A DNA stretch of 64,000 bases from assembly GCA_910575055.1 (NCBI GenBank), contig CAJTDC010000007.1, positions 1 to 64,000 of the forward strand, written 5' to 3'. The position numbers were made by a program, and so were the translations under genes. This document shows positions 37,186-45,343 of this stretch, piece by piece. The notes beneath the pieces are model-generated. The model saw nothing but the letters and a program-made list of their open reading frames with translations, was not told the origin of the DNA and did not search any database. Every line of letters starts with the position of its first letter. The stretch's first letter is position 1. The stretch is from Clostridia bacterium (GTDB lineage Bacteria; Bacillota; Clostridia; Lachnospirales; Anaerotignaceae).

Positions 37186-37214
37186 AAAGTCCTTGGGAAA
37201 CCAAGGGCTTTTTT
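37186..37214 (+). terminator. Terminator after the HipA-like gene
   Basis: AAAGTCCTTGG pairs with CCAAGGGCTTT around a GAAA tetraloop, followed by four T. Confidence 0.85.
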
Positions 37215-37233
37215 CATTAGAGAGGTGAGAAAA

Positions 37234-37503
37234 ATGTATATTTATCCGGAAAATCTGAAAGGCAAAAGTACGATGTTTCTTTGGACGTTGCGAAGTATGC
37301 TGATCATCATCATTGGAGCAGTCATTTCCGCTGTATTTGCTGCGGTTTTGGACTTCATACTTCCCGGTGTGTGTATTGGTGTATACGCATTTTTGACAAT
37401 GCGGATTGACAATGAGTTGAATATTGCAGACTATATCCGCTTTGCTTTTCGCTTTTTTATTACCACACAACAGACTTTTTATTGGAGGATGAGAGATGAA
37501 TAA
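37234..37503 (+). CDS. PrgI/VirB3-like conjugation membrane protein
   Basis: 89 residues from ATG 37234 (GAGGTGAG upstream). The product starts MYIYPENLKGKSTMFLWTLR and has two adjoining membrane helices separated by a short turn (IIIIGAVISAVFAAVLDFIL). Size, topology and position just before VirB4 match PrgI/VirB3-type proteins, which dock the VirB4 ATPase to the membrane channel. The frame overlaps the next gene by eight bases. Confidence 0.75.
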   Translation: MYIYPENLKGKSTMFLWTLRSMLIIIIGAVISAVFAAVLDFILPGVCIGVYAFLTMRIDNELNIADYIRFAFRFFITTQQTFYWRMRDE

Positions 37504-38089
37504 ATTGAAAATCGGAAAAAAGAAATCCACACAGGAAAAAATCGGGGCAAGAAACATAGATGCCATTGGTGTGGAAACATATCGTAATGATTATCTGGTT
37601 TACTTTTTGGTGCAGCCGGATAACATTGCCGTATTGTCAGAAACAGCAGTGAAAGCAAAAGTAATGGCATTATCCAGCGTCATCAAAGGTTTTGACTGTA
37701 TTGAGTTGTCCTGCATCAACTCAAGAGAAAACTTTGACAGAAACAAAATGTTTTACAAAGACAGGATAGAGCAGGAAGAAAGCGTAAAGGTGCAAGAGAT
37801 TCTGAAAAATGATTTGATACAGCTGGACAGAGTGCAGATACAAACAGCATCTGCAAGAGAGTTTTTGTTTATTGTTCGATTTCAAAACTACAATCCGGAG
37901 TCGAATGATGTGCAGACAGGCATCAGCCGTATCACAAAACTATTGAAGGATTCCGGTTTTTCATACAGGCTGGCAACAAAAGAGGATATCAAAAGATTGT
38001 ATGCCGTCTATTTTGTGCAGAACATTACACAGGTTTATTTTGATGATTATGATGGGGAAAGATTTGTAAAAGGAGAGGAATACAGTTGA
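37496..38089 (+). CDS. VirB4-associated conjugation protein
   Basis: 197 residues, GGAGG ribosome site. No membrane segments. A protein of this size between the VirB3-like and VirB4 genes is regular in Tn1549-type elements. Its VETYRNDYLVYFLVQPDNIA segment resembles the start of VirB4 N-terminal domains, so it may be a split-off VirB4 N-terminal partner; this is inference. The stop codon overlaps the TTG start of virB4. Confidence 0.65.
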   Translation: MNKLKIGKKKSTQEKIGARNIDAIGVETYRNDYLVYFLVQPDNIAVLSETAVKAKVMALSSVIKGFDCIELSCINSRENFDRNKMFYKDRIEQEESVKVQEILKNDLIQLDRVQIQTASAREFLFIVRFQNYNPESNDVQTGISRITKLLKDSGFSYRLATKEDIKRLYAVYFVQNITQVYFDDYDGERFVKGEEYS

Positions 38090-39897
38090 AAATCAGTAAA
38101 ACAAAAAAGACAAAGGTATATATTCCCAGGACGGAAGCAGAGAAAGAACAAGTGAAAATCAAGGGGTTTTTGGATATGTGTGCTCCTTCTGCATTGAAGT
38201 TTTATCCGGATTATTATATTTGTGGCAGCAGTTTCCGCAGTACCTGGGTGGTGCGTGAGTATCCCACAGACACAGAAGAACAGGCACTGCTCAGACACTT
38301 GGGTGATCGTTCCGGTGTGACACTTCGCATATATACCCGTCATGTGACACCGGCAGAAGAACGAAAAATCATCTCCAATGCAGCAAGCAGAAACAGAATG
38401 AATCGTACATCAGGTGATATTCAAAAAGAAATCATTGCAGAATCCAACCTAAATGATGTCATGAACCTGATTGCACAGATGCACAGGGACAGAGAGCCGT
38501 TGGTGCATTGTGCTGTGTTTATTGAGATTTCAGCCCCCACATTAGAGAAGATGAAAGAGATGCAGGCAGATGTAGAAGCAGAACTGACTCGTTCCAAAAT
38601 CTCTGTGGATAAGCTGTTTTTGAGGCAGAAGGAAGGTTTTGAAAGCACACAGCCTTGTGGAAACAATGCCTTTGGAGAACAGTTCGAAAGGGTATTGCCT
38701 GCAACAAGTGTTGCAAATCTGTATCCGTTTAACTACTCAGGCAAAGCCGATCCACAAGGGTTTTATATTGGTCATGACAAATATGGAAGCAACCTGTTCA
38801 TTGATTTTCAAAGAAGAACCGATGATAAAACAAATGCAAATATTCTGGTGCTTGGCAACAGTGGACAAGGGAAAAGCTATTTGATGAAACTGCTTCTCTG
38901 CAATATGAGAGAAAGTGGTATGGATATCATTTGTCTTGACCCTGAGGCGGAATATATGGATTTGACCATAAATATGGATGGCTGTTACATCGATTTGATG
39001 AAAGGTGATTACATTATCAACGTATTAGAGCCAAAACGATGGGAGGAGGACAACGGCTCTGTACTGCCAAGACATCTCTCTTTTTTGCGTGACTTTTTTC
39101 GTTCCTACAAGGAGTTTACTGGTGCAGAGATTGATGTTTTGGAAATCTTTTTGGAAAGACTTTATGAAAGTAAAGGCATTACAGAATATACAAAGCTGTC
39201 AGCACTGGAACATACTGACTATCCCATTCTGGAAGATTTGTACCATTTTGCACAGCAGGAATTGGACCAATATGAAGAAAAGAAAGGAAATATCTATACC
39301 AGAGAAACGGTAAGGGATTTGTGCTTAAAGCTGAAATCCATCTGTATTGGTGCAGACAGCAAGTTTTTTAATGGGCATACCAACATCACTGCGGATAAAT
39401 TTCTCTGCTTTGGTACAAAAGGCATCATGGATGCAGATACAGCCATCCGAAATGCTATGCTGTTCAATGTGCTGTCTTATATGTCAGATGCACTGTTGAC
39501 CAAAGGAAACACAGCAGCATTTATTGATGAGCTGTATCTCTTTTTGACCAACTTAACAGCCATCGAATATATCAGAAATGCTATGAAGCGAGTGCGTAAA
39601 AAAGACAGTGCTGTGGTGATTGCCAGCCAGAATATTGATGACTTTAACAGAGCTGATGTGAGTGAGATGACAAAACCATTGTTTGCAATCCCAACACATC
39701 AGTTTTTGTTTCATCCAGGTAATATTTCCAAGAAGGAATTTATGGATATGCTGAGGCTGGATGACTGCTTATTTGATTTGATTACAAATCAGATGAGAGG
39801 TGTCTGTGTGTTCCGTCATGGCTCAGAAGTCTATCACCTTGTAGTGAAAGCACCAAAGTATAAAGAAGAATTGTTTGGCAGTGCAGGCGGAAGATAG
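38086..39897 (+). CDS. virB4: VirB4-family conjugation ATPase
   Basis: 603 residues. The TTG start at 38086 overlaps the preceding stop (TTGA) and has AGAGGA upstream. Walker A is LGNSGQGKSYLMKLLL (about residue 255), followed by DIICLDPEAEYMDL; Walker B is AAFIDELYLFL (about 478), then VIASQNIDDF. VirB4 ATPases energise assembly of the type IV secretion channel. Intact and of usual length. Confidence 0.92.
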   Translation: MKISKTKKTKVYIPRTEAEKEQVKIKGFLDMCAPSALKFYPDYYICGSSFRSTWVVREYPTDTEEQALLRHLGDRSGVTLRIYTRHVTPAEERKIISNAASRNRMNRTSGDIQKEIIAESNLNDVMNLIAQMHRDREPLVHCAVFIEISAPTLEKMKEMQADVEAELTRSKISVDKLFLRQKEGFESTQPCGNNAFGEQFERVLPATSVANLYPFNYSGKADPQGFYIGHDKYGSNLFIDFQRRTDDKTNANILVLGNSGQGKSYLMKLLLCNMRESGMDIICLDPEAEYMDLTINMDGCYIDLMKGDYIINVLEPKRWEEDNGSVLPRHLSFLRDFFRSYKEFTGAEIDVLEIFLERLYESKGITEYTKLSALEHTDYPILEDLYHFAQQELDQYEEKKGNIYTRETVRDLCLKLKSICIGADSKFFNGHTNITADKFLCFGTKGIMDADTAIRNAMLFNVLSYMSDALLTKGNTAAFIDELYLFLTNLTAIEYIRNAMKRVRKKDSAVVIASQNIDDFNRADVSEMTKPLFAIPTHQFLFHPGNISKKEFMDMLRLDDCLFDLITNQMRGVCVFRHGSEVYHLVVKAPKYKEELFGSAGGR

Positions 39898-39936
39898 TAT
39901 AAAATTTTATTTTGAATGAGAAAGGGTGGTGCAAAA

Positions 39937-40131
39937 ATGGCAAGTCCTATGGCAGTTGCTGTGATGACAAAAAAGGCATTGGAGTTGGCTGCAGATAAAA
40001 GGGTGCGAACACTACTGGTAAGTATAGTAGGAGTTATTATGATGATTCTAATTCCACTGCTTGCTGTGGTTTCTACAAAGTATAAAGAAAGGAGTGGTAA
40101 GCAATGGCGAGTCCTATGGCAGTTGCTGTGA
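39937..40131 (+). CDS. Truncated duplicate of the hydrolase N terminus
   Basis: 64 residues from ATG 39937 (GGTGGTG upstream). The product, MASPMAVAVMTKKALELAAD with one membrane helix up to LLAVVS, closely copies residues 1-46 of the NlpC/P60 protein that starts 167 bp later. It then runs through the downstream gene's leader and stops. It could be expressed as a small membrane peptide or be a duplication relic. Confidence 0.55.
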   Translation: MASPMAVAVMTKKALELAADKRVRTLLVSIVGVIMMILIPLLAVVSTKYKERSGKQWRVLWQLL

Positions 40132-40245
40132 TGACAAAAAAGGCATTGGAGCTGGCTGAAGACAAAAGGGTACGAACACTACTGGCAAGCGTTGTTGTTG
40201 GAATGGTGATTGTTATTCTGATTCCATTGCTTGCTGTGGTTTCTA
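39937..40245 (+). repeat. Diverged tandem duplication of about 140 bp
   Basis: Copy one is 39937-40075 and copy two 40104-40245. They share ATGGCNAGTCCTATGGCAG and CTTGCTGTGGTTTCTA ends, but differ at many positions and by three bases in length, so the event is not recent. Confidence 0.85.
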
Positions 40246-41054
40246 TTTTCAATACGCAAGCCGGATACAGCCAAGAAGTTGCAAGGATTGTATTTGATGG
40301 TGGACCGGTTCCAACAGACATTGATGCAGAACTTGCAGAGTATATGGAAGATATGATTGCAGCTTTTGAAGAGCTGGATACAGCAATAGAAGAACTGGAT
40401 GCAGAAGGGTTTGATGATATAAAAGTCAAGTCCTTTTTTTATATCCTCTACTTTACAAAAGATTTGTCTGTGTTTGCGGAAGAATTTTATACTGACTTCG
40501 TGGATTGTTTTGTTGGCGTGAAAGAGGATGACGAGATATATCCAGCCCTGGAAGACGAACTGTCTTATACATTTACAGATACAGACAAGCTGGAAATCCA
40601 TAATCTTTATCTTTTTATCAAGTATGGATATGCAACAACAGATAAAATTACAGGCATTCCCGGTGAAGCATTCAATGATGAAACGTTTGCAAAATTGATG
40701 TCAGAAGCCACAAAGTATATCGGTTTTCCTTATCGCTGGGGTGGAAGCACACCGGAAACCAGCTTTGATTGTTCCGGTTTTGTCTGCTGGGTGTATACCC
40801 ATTCCGGTGTCCATAACCTGCCAAGAACAACAGCACAGCAGATCTATAATCAATGCAAACCGGTATCAAAAGAAGATGTAAAACCCGGTGACTTGGTGTT
40901 TTTTACAGGAACATATCAAACAAGCAATCCCGTAACACACATTGGAATATACGTTGGAGATAATCAAATGATACATTGTGGAGATCCGATTGGCTATGTA
41001 AACCTTGGAAATTCCTATTGGATCAAGCATTTTTATGGATATGGCAGACTGTAA
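40104..41054 (+). CDS. NlpC/P60 cell-wall hydrolase of the conjugation system
   Basis: 316 residues, AAAGGAGTGG ribosome site. One membrane helix at about residues 27-50 anchors it; a helical acidic region follows, then the NlpC/P60 domain from about 195. The catalytic cysteine is in FDCSGFVCWVYTH and the histidine in VTHIGIYVGDNQMIHCGD. It cleaves peptide bonds in peptidoglycan to let the mating channel through the wall, like CwlT/Orf14 of Tn916 but without the lysozyme-like domain. Immediately downstream of VirB4. Confidence 0.9.
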   Translation: MASPMAVAVMTKKALELAEDKRVRTLLASVVVGMVIVILIPLLAVVSIFNTQAGYSQEVARIVFDGGPVPTDIDAELAEYMEDMIAAFEELDTAIEELDAEGFDDIKVKSFFYILYFTKDLSVFAEEFYTDFVDCFVGVKEDDEIYPALEDELSYTFTDTDKLEIHNLYLFIKYGYATTDKITGIPGEAFNDETFAKLMSEATKYIGFPYRWGGSTPETSFDCSGFVCWVYTHSGVHNLPRTTAQQIYNQCKPVSKEDVKPGDLVFFTGTYQTSNPVTHIGIYVGDNQMIHCGDPIGYVNLGNSYWIKHFYGYGRL

Positions 41055-41068
41055 AGGAGTGGAAAAAT

Positions 41069-41428
41069 ATGATTGAAAGAATTACTTTAGAGGAATTAAA
41101 ACAGATGACAAACAAAGAAGGGATTATATTTCAAGGGTGTGGTGGAGATTTGACAGAATGGGAAGATGGAGTCAATGAACTTCTGACAGAAGCTGAAATC
41201 CTCTTGGAAGGCGATACATTCCATAAGGTTTATGCCTTTACACACGAAGGATTGACCAATCTTTTGTTTGATATGGAAGATGTCAAGCTGAATGTTGGCA
41301 AGCTTGCGATCTGGAGAATCCATACGCATCAGCAGTTTGGCTGCACTTGGCTCAGTGATTATTTAGCAAACCGATTTGAAATCGGTGAAGATTTGGTGAA
41401 TCAATGGAGCAAGAAATGTGAGAAGTAG
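41069..41428 (+). CDS. Conserved-type ICE protein, unknown function
   Basis: 119 residues from ATG 41069 (AAAGGAGTGG upstream). Soluble, acidic, with several Trp and Cys (CGGDLTEWEDG, LAIWRIHTHQQFGCTW). No recognised family. It follows the wall hydrolase by 15 bp and precedes the DUF6103 gene, so it is part of the transfer operon. Confidence 0.6.
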   Translation: MIERITLEELKQMTNKEGIIFQGCGGDLTEWEDGVNELLTEAEILLEGDTFHKVYAFTHEGLTNLLFDMEDVKLNVGKLAIWRIHTHQQFGCTWLSDYLANRFEIGEDLVNQWSKKCEK

Positions 41429-41471
41429 TGAATTTTATGAGAATACGTCATCAAGAAAAGAGGTGCATTTT

Positions 41472-41735
41472 ATGAAACAGTCTGTAATACAAATCAAGTT
41501 TGAGTCCGATAAATATCATGCTTTGAAACGATATGCAGTGAAGAAAGAAGTTTCTGTAGAACAGGAATTGGAGGAAACACTCCATCGGTTGTATAAAAAA
41601 CTGGTGCCTGTGGATGTCAGAGAATATATTGAAGAAAACGAAGAACCGGAAAAAGAGAGGAAAGCAAAGGCGAAAAAACCAGAAAAGGAAGAAGTAATCC
41701 ATGAATGCATTTCAGGAATAAAACAAGACAGTTGA
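41472..41735 (+). CDS. DUF6103-like protein
   Basis: 87 residues from ATG 41472 (AGAGGTG upstream). The sequence SVIQIKFESDKYHALKRYAV followed by LEETLHRLYKKLVPVDVREYIEE follows the DUF6103 pattern of Tn1549-type elements. The fold looks like a ribbon-helix-helix DNA-binding unit with a Lys/Glu-rich tail. Located just before the presumed oriT, so a relaxosome or regulatory role is plausible. Confidence 0.7.
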   Translation: MKQSVIQIKFESDKYHALKRYAVKKEVSVEQELEETLHRLYKKLVPVDVREYIEENEEPEKERKAKAKKPEKEEVIHECISGIKQDS

Positions 41736-41742
41736 TATAGAT

Positions 41743-41773
41743 AAAGGTGAGCCAAGAAGGTTCGCCTTTTTTA
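41743..41773 (+). terminator. Terminator closing the mating-channel operon
   Basis: AAAGGTGAGCC pairs with GGTTCGCCTTT (two G-T pairs) around AAGAA, then T-rich. It separates the channel genes from the mobilisation genes. Confidence 0.85.
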
Positions 41774-42136
41774 CGCCCTGTGTGCCATCGTGTGCCATTT
41801 TAGAAAGGAGGTGGAGCCGTTGTAGGATAGAAAATATAAAAGCGATTTTGAGCCGATTGTGGGCGAAGTGAAAATCTGAAAGGAAACCAAGATAGATAAT
41901 TGTCGCAGGAAATCCAGAGAGCAAAAATCTTGCAGGTTAAATACCGGCTCAGAACCGCCGGCAAAATCCCTCAAATCCCCGCAGTGCGGGGATTTTTTGC
42001 AGACGCTGGCAAAAAGCAAACGGCACTGGTTTGTTGCTTTGAAAAGAAAAAAAGGGCGATATTCCCTTAGAAAAAAGGCGGTTTTATACAGGAGCTGGTG
42101 CCAGCTCAGTAGCAATGTTTATGGAAGGAGAGCAAA
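41774..42136. other. Non-coding gap before the mobilisation genes; probable oriT region
   Basis: About 360 bp without a gene, just upstream of the MobC-like and relaxase genes, the usual place for oriT. It contains a perfect 10-bp hairpin, AAATCCCCGC/GCGGGGATTT (41973-41995), which followed by T could also terminate; an inverted repeat GAGCTGG-TG-CCAGCTC (42092-42107); AAGGG/CCCTT near 42050; and GCCGGC-rich palindromes near 41945-41962. The nick site cannot be named from sequence alone. Confidence 0.5.
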
Positions 42137-42553
42137 ATGAACGAAGAATATAAAAAACAAAGATACAGCGTATGGCTTTCAAAGGATGCAGTTCAGAAAA
42201 GCGATGCTGCAGTTGCCATGGAAGGCTTGACAAATCGCAGTGACTTTATTGAAAAAGCAATTCATTTTTATTCTGGATATCTTTATCAGGAAAAGCACAT
42301 GGATTTTTTATCTGATGTGATGATGGAAACTGTGTCCGGCATTATGAGAACTTCAGAAAACAGATTGTCGAAGATGCTTTTCAAAATCGCTGTGGAAATG
42401 GCAAAGCTGGAAAGTATGCTTGCAGTTATCAATGATATGGACGAGGAAACTATGAAAAGATTACATATCCGTTGTGTGAATGAGGTCAAAAAGATAAACG
42501 GTATTATCAAAATGGAAGATGCCGTAAAGTATCAAAGGAGTGATGAGAAATAA
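42137..42553 (+). CDS. MobC-like relaxosome accessory protein
   Basis: 138 residues, GGAAGGAGAG ribosome site. The N terminus YSVWLSKDAVQKSDAAVAME followed by TNRSDFIEKAIHFYSGYL is a ribbon-helix-helix pattern; the rest is helical. Such proteins bind oriT and help the relaxase nick DNA. The gene precedes the relaxase and follows the probable oriT directly. Confidence 0.7.
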   Translation: MNEEYKKQRYSVWLSKDAVQKSDAAVAMEGLTNRSDFIEKAIHFYSGYLYQEKHMDFLSDVMMETVSGIMRTSENRLSKMLFKIAVEMAKLESMLAVINDMDEETMKRLHIRCVNEVKKINGIIKMEDAVKYQRSDEK

Positions 42554-42585
42554 AATGCAAATGTTATAGACCTGTATAAGGTGTA

Positions 42586-42687
42586 ATGGATTATGACTTT
42601 AACAAAGATATGGAATACGATTCTTATTTCGATGAGTATGTTATGGAGGAATTAAAACAAGACAATGATATGAATTTACAGATGTAG
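42586..42687 (+). CDS. Very small acidic protein or remnant C terminus
   Basis: 33 residues, MDYDFNKDMEYDSYFDEYVM and an ending DNDMNLQM. AAGGTG lies six bases upstream and the relaxase start follows eight bases after its stop. It may be a real small relaxosome peptide or the surviving tail of a larger protein: its ending resembles those of other ICE proteins. Confidence 0.45.
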   Translation: MDYDFNKDMEYDSYFDEYVMEELKQDNDMNLQM

Positions 42688-42695
42688 GTGATGAT

Positions 42696-44021
42696 ATGCC
42701 AAGATTTATTTTATCTCTAAGATATTTGAAAATGAAAAAGCCGTCACAGGTAAAAAACTATGTAACGTATGTTGCTACAAGACCAAATGCGGAGAAATTT
42801 GAAGTAGATCTTTCGAGAGAAGAAGCTACAGAACACCAAAAGAAATGGATTGAAAAAGAATTAAAAGCACACTCTGAATTGAAAGAAAGCTGTGAGCAAG
42901 AATACGAAGATTATTTGGCCAATCCAACAATGGAAAACGCTGAGGACTTAATCCGTAAGATTGCAGAAGAAGGGTTGGCAAGAGAAGGCAATATGGAAAA
43001 CTATGTAGGATACCTTGCGAAAAGACCAAGAGCAGAACGAGGAGAACAGGGACACGCACTGTGGAACGGAGCAGATGAAGTCATTCATCTGAATCAGGTG
43101 GCAAAAGAAGCTGCGGAACACAACGGCAACATCTGGACGTTCGTATTGTCATTGAAACGGGAGGATGCTGTTCGTCTGGGATATGACAATGCCGATACTT
43201 GGCGTGAACTGGTACGAGGTAAGTCTGTGGAGATAGCGAAAGCTATGGGAATCCCATTGGATCATTTTGTGTGGTATGGTGCCTTTCATAATGAAGGGCA
43301 TCATCCACATATCCATCTGATGTGCTATTCCAAAAATCCAAAAGAAGGATATCTTGGATCAAAAAATCTGATGAAACTAAAAAGTTCTTTTGCAAATGAA
43401 ATATTTCATGATGAATTGTATCATATCTATGAGCAGAAGGATGAAGTCAGAGAAACACTCAAAAAATACTTTGATGATAAATTGAAAAAAGCAATGGCAA
43501 TGGAACATGTCGCAAATCCAAAAGCTGAAATGCTTCTCTGGCAGTTGTCACGAAATCTACAAACAACAAAACATAAAAAGGTTTATGGAAGGCTGGATAA
43601 AGAAAATAAGGTGTTGGTAGATGAAATCGTCAGGGAAATCAGCAAGGATGAAAAAATCAATCAAGCCTATGAAAGCTGGCTGGGATTGAAAGACGATATT
43701 CTGTCTACATATCAGAACCAGATGCGTGCAAGAAGAACCCTTGCAGAGGAACCAAAGTTTCGTAATATCAAAAATATGGTTTTGAAATCTGCTTTGAAAC
43801 TTTCTGAAATGGATGACATCAGGGAAGCAAAAAATAAAGCATCGCAAACGAGCAATTTTGAACGGACACAGGTATACACGTCTTTTTTACAGTTGATGAA
43901 AAATATCAGCAATATGATTCAAGAAGATTACGACAGGCAGAAAAAACATATCCCAGCAATGGATAAAAAACTGATGCACAAAATCATGGAAAAGAAAGAA
44001 GCACAAGGACAGAAAATGTGA
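42696..44021 (+). CDS. MobP-family relaxase
   Basis: 441 residues, TAGGTGATG ribosome site. It begins PRFILSLRYLKMKKPSQVKN, typical of MobP3/MobL relaxases. The metal-binding three-histidine motif is FHNEGHHPHIHLMCYS (His residues about 202-207). A helical C-terminal half follows. The relaxase nicks one strand at oriT, stays bound to the 5' end and is moved with the DNA by VirD4. The N-terminal region also has the YVGYLAKRPRAERG sequence seen in this family. Confidence 0.88.
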   Translation: MPRFILSLRYLKMKKPSQVKNYVTYVATRPNAEKFEVDLSREEATEHQKKWIEKELKAHSELKESCEQEYEDYLANPTMENAEDLIRKIAEEGLAREGNMENYVGYLAKRPRAERGEQGHALWNGADEVIHLNQVAKEAAEHNGNIWTFVLSLKREDAVRLGYDNADTWRELVRGKSVEIAKAMGIPLDHFVWYGAFHNEGHHPHIHLMCYSKNPKEGYLGSKNLMKLKSSFANEIFHDELYHIYEQKDEVRETLKKYFDDKLKKAMAMEHVANPKAEMLLWQLSRNLQTTKHKKVYGRLDKENKVLVDEIVREISKDEKINQAYESWLGLKDDILSTYQNQMRARRTLAEEPKFRNIKNMVLKSALKLSEMDDIREAKNKASQTSNFERTQVYTSFLQLMKNISNMIQEDYDRQKKHIPAMDKKLMHKIMEKKEAQGQKM

Positions 44022-44041
44022 TTTTGAGAGAGGGTGTGGAA

Positions 44042-44869
44042 ATGAGATGGAAAAAGTATTGTGTGGAAATGGATGTGACGGGCATCACAAGAAAATCTGT
44101 GGCCGAAATTTTATCAAAACAGTTTCAAACAGCCTCCGTTTTTGATTTACAGTATAACGGGTATCATGTGCAGGATCAGGATGGAAGGACATGGCGTGTA
44201 CTTCCTTCAGACGACATTAAAGCAGAAAGAAATAATGGGGAAAAAGTGGTGGGAGCAAACTATATGTATCAGGTGAGATTGCTCTCACCTTTTTTGTATG
44301 AAAATGAGTTTCCTGCTTTAGAAAAAGTGGTACAGCAATTGGAGTTGGAAGGTGCTATGGTCAATGACTCAACAAAAATGAATGTTGTTTTGGATCTTGG
44401 TTGTTTGGAGAATACAGAACGCTATCAAACAAACTTACAAAATTTATATGAAAGCAAGGGAGAACTGTTTCAAAAAGCATTGGGTATTACCATTTCTGAA
44501 GTTGCAGAATGTACAAAAATAGAGAATAAGGAGGCGGTCAGCTTCCCATATTTCAAAAGTACACTGCATCAAAAAGAATTATTGGGTTGCATTCAGTTTG
44601 CACAGGTGGTAAGCAGTTATGCTGAAAACAACAAAACTGTCAGCCAAAAGAAAAACCAAAATCAAAATGACAAGTTTATGATGCGGACATGGCTGGTGAG
44701 AGCAGGTATGGTGGGAGAGGAATATAAGTTTGCAAGAAAAATGTTGACGCAAGGGTTAGAGGGCAATTCAGCATGGCAGAAAAAAGTGGAGGTAGAGCAA
44801 ACTAAAAATACAACACAAGCACCAATGGATTTAGAAGAAACAGAAAACAGTATGGACATGGAAATGTAA
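44042..44869 (+). CDS. Amidoligase-2 family homologue lacking the active-site motif
   Basis: 275 residues from ATG 44042 (AGAGGGTG upstream). It keeps the family scaffold: YQVRLLSPFLYENEFPAL, the helix EKVVQQLELEGAMV, then STLHQKELLGCIQFAQVV and KFMMRTWLVRAGMVGEEYKF. Where active family members have GxHxH (CGIHIHV), this protein reads STKMNVVLDLG, and the EFR motif before the Phe-rich strand is also missing. Active members form amide bonds using ATP and are paired with GGCT proteins in Firmicute conjugative elements. This one is probably a pseudo-enzyme. It ends NSMDMEM. Confidence 0.65.
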   Translation: MRWKKYCVEMDVTGITRKSVAEILSKQFQTASVFDLQYNGYHVQDQDGRTWRVLPSDDIKAERNNGEKVVGANYMYQVRLLSPFLYENEFPALEKVVQQLELEGAMVNDSTKMNVVLDLGCLENTERYQTNLQNLYESKGELFQKALGITISEVAECTKIENKEAVSFPYFKSTLHQKELLGCIQFAQVVSSYAENNKTVSQKKNQNQNDKFMMRTWLVRAGMVGEEYKFARKMLTQGLEGNSAWQKKVEVEQTKNTTQAPMDLEETENSMDMEM

Positions 44870-44890
44870 GAAATGAATGGAGGTGTTCAA

Positions 44891-45343
44891 ATGGCTTTTT
44901 TATTGATATATGATGTGTATATGTGTGAAGAAAGAATGAAAGAAATCTGTCCTTCAGCAAAACTCATTTTGAAATGTGTTCTCGCAGACTGTCAATTGGT
45001 GTTTCGCAGATTTTATGAAACAGCCGCATTGACTTTGGAACAAGGAGAATATAAAGTGCCTGCAATACTTTGGCAACTGAGTAAAGAAGAATTGCAGGAT
45101 ATGAAAATAGTTTATCCAAAAGAAATATATCATCAGATTGATATTTACTTAAAGATGAAAGATGAAAACATAACAGTAAATATATTTGTCATGAAAGAAA
45201 CACCAATCGTATATCCAAAAGAGAAGGAATTGGATTTGATTGAGGAAGCATATGGGGAGCATAACTTTGATTACAGCTGTGTAGAAAATGCTTTGGATAT
45301 GGCAAAAGATATGGAGGGAGAAAATGGCACTTTATACGAATGA
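44891..45343 (+). CDS. Gamma-glutamylcyclotransferase (GGCT/AIG2)-like pseudo-enzyme
   Basis: 150 residues from ATG 44891, five bases after GGAGGTG. The GGCT plan is visible: FLLIYDVYMCEERMKEICPS in place of YGSNM...RCP, then LADCQLVFRRFYETAALTLE, and VPAILWQLSKEELQDM. The catalytic Glu normally lies in LDxYEGYP; here the aligned residues are DMKIVYP, with no Glu, and the YGSN loop is altered. So the enzyme activity is probably lost, in parallel with the amidoligase-like protein encoded just before it. The frame overlaps the TOPRIM gene by 20 bp. Confidence 0.6.
   Translation: MAFLLIYDVYMCEERMKEICPSAKLILKCVLADCQLVFRRFYETAALTLEQGEYKVPAILWQLSKEELQDMKIVYPKEIYHQIDIYLKMKDENITVNIFVMKETPIVYPKEKELDLIEEAYGEHNFDYSCVENALDMAKDMEGENGTLYE

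Noticed and set aside
36621-37217. 198-codon minus-strand frame opposite the HipA-like gene
   Set aside because: No ribosome site, no motif, and fully overlaps a gene with clear kinase motifs.
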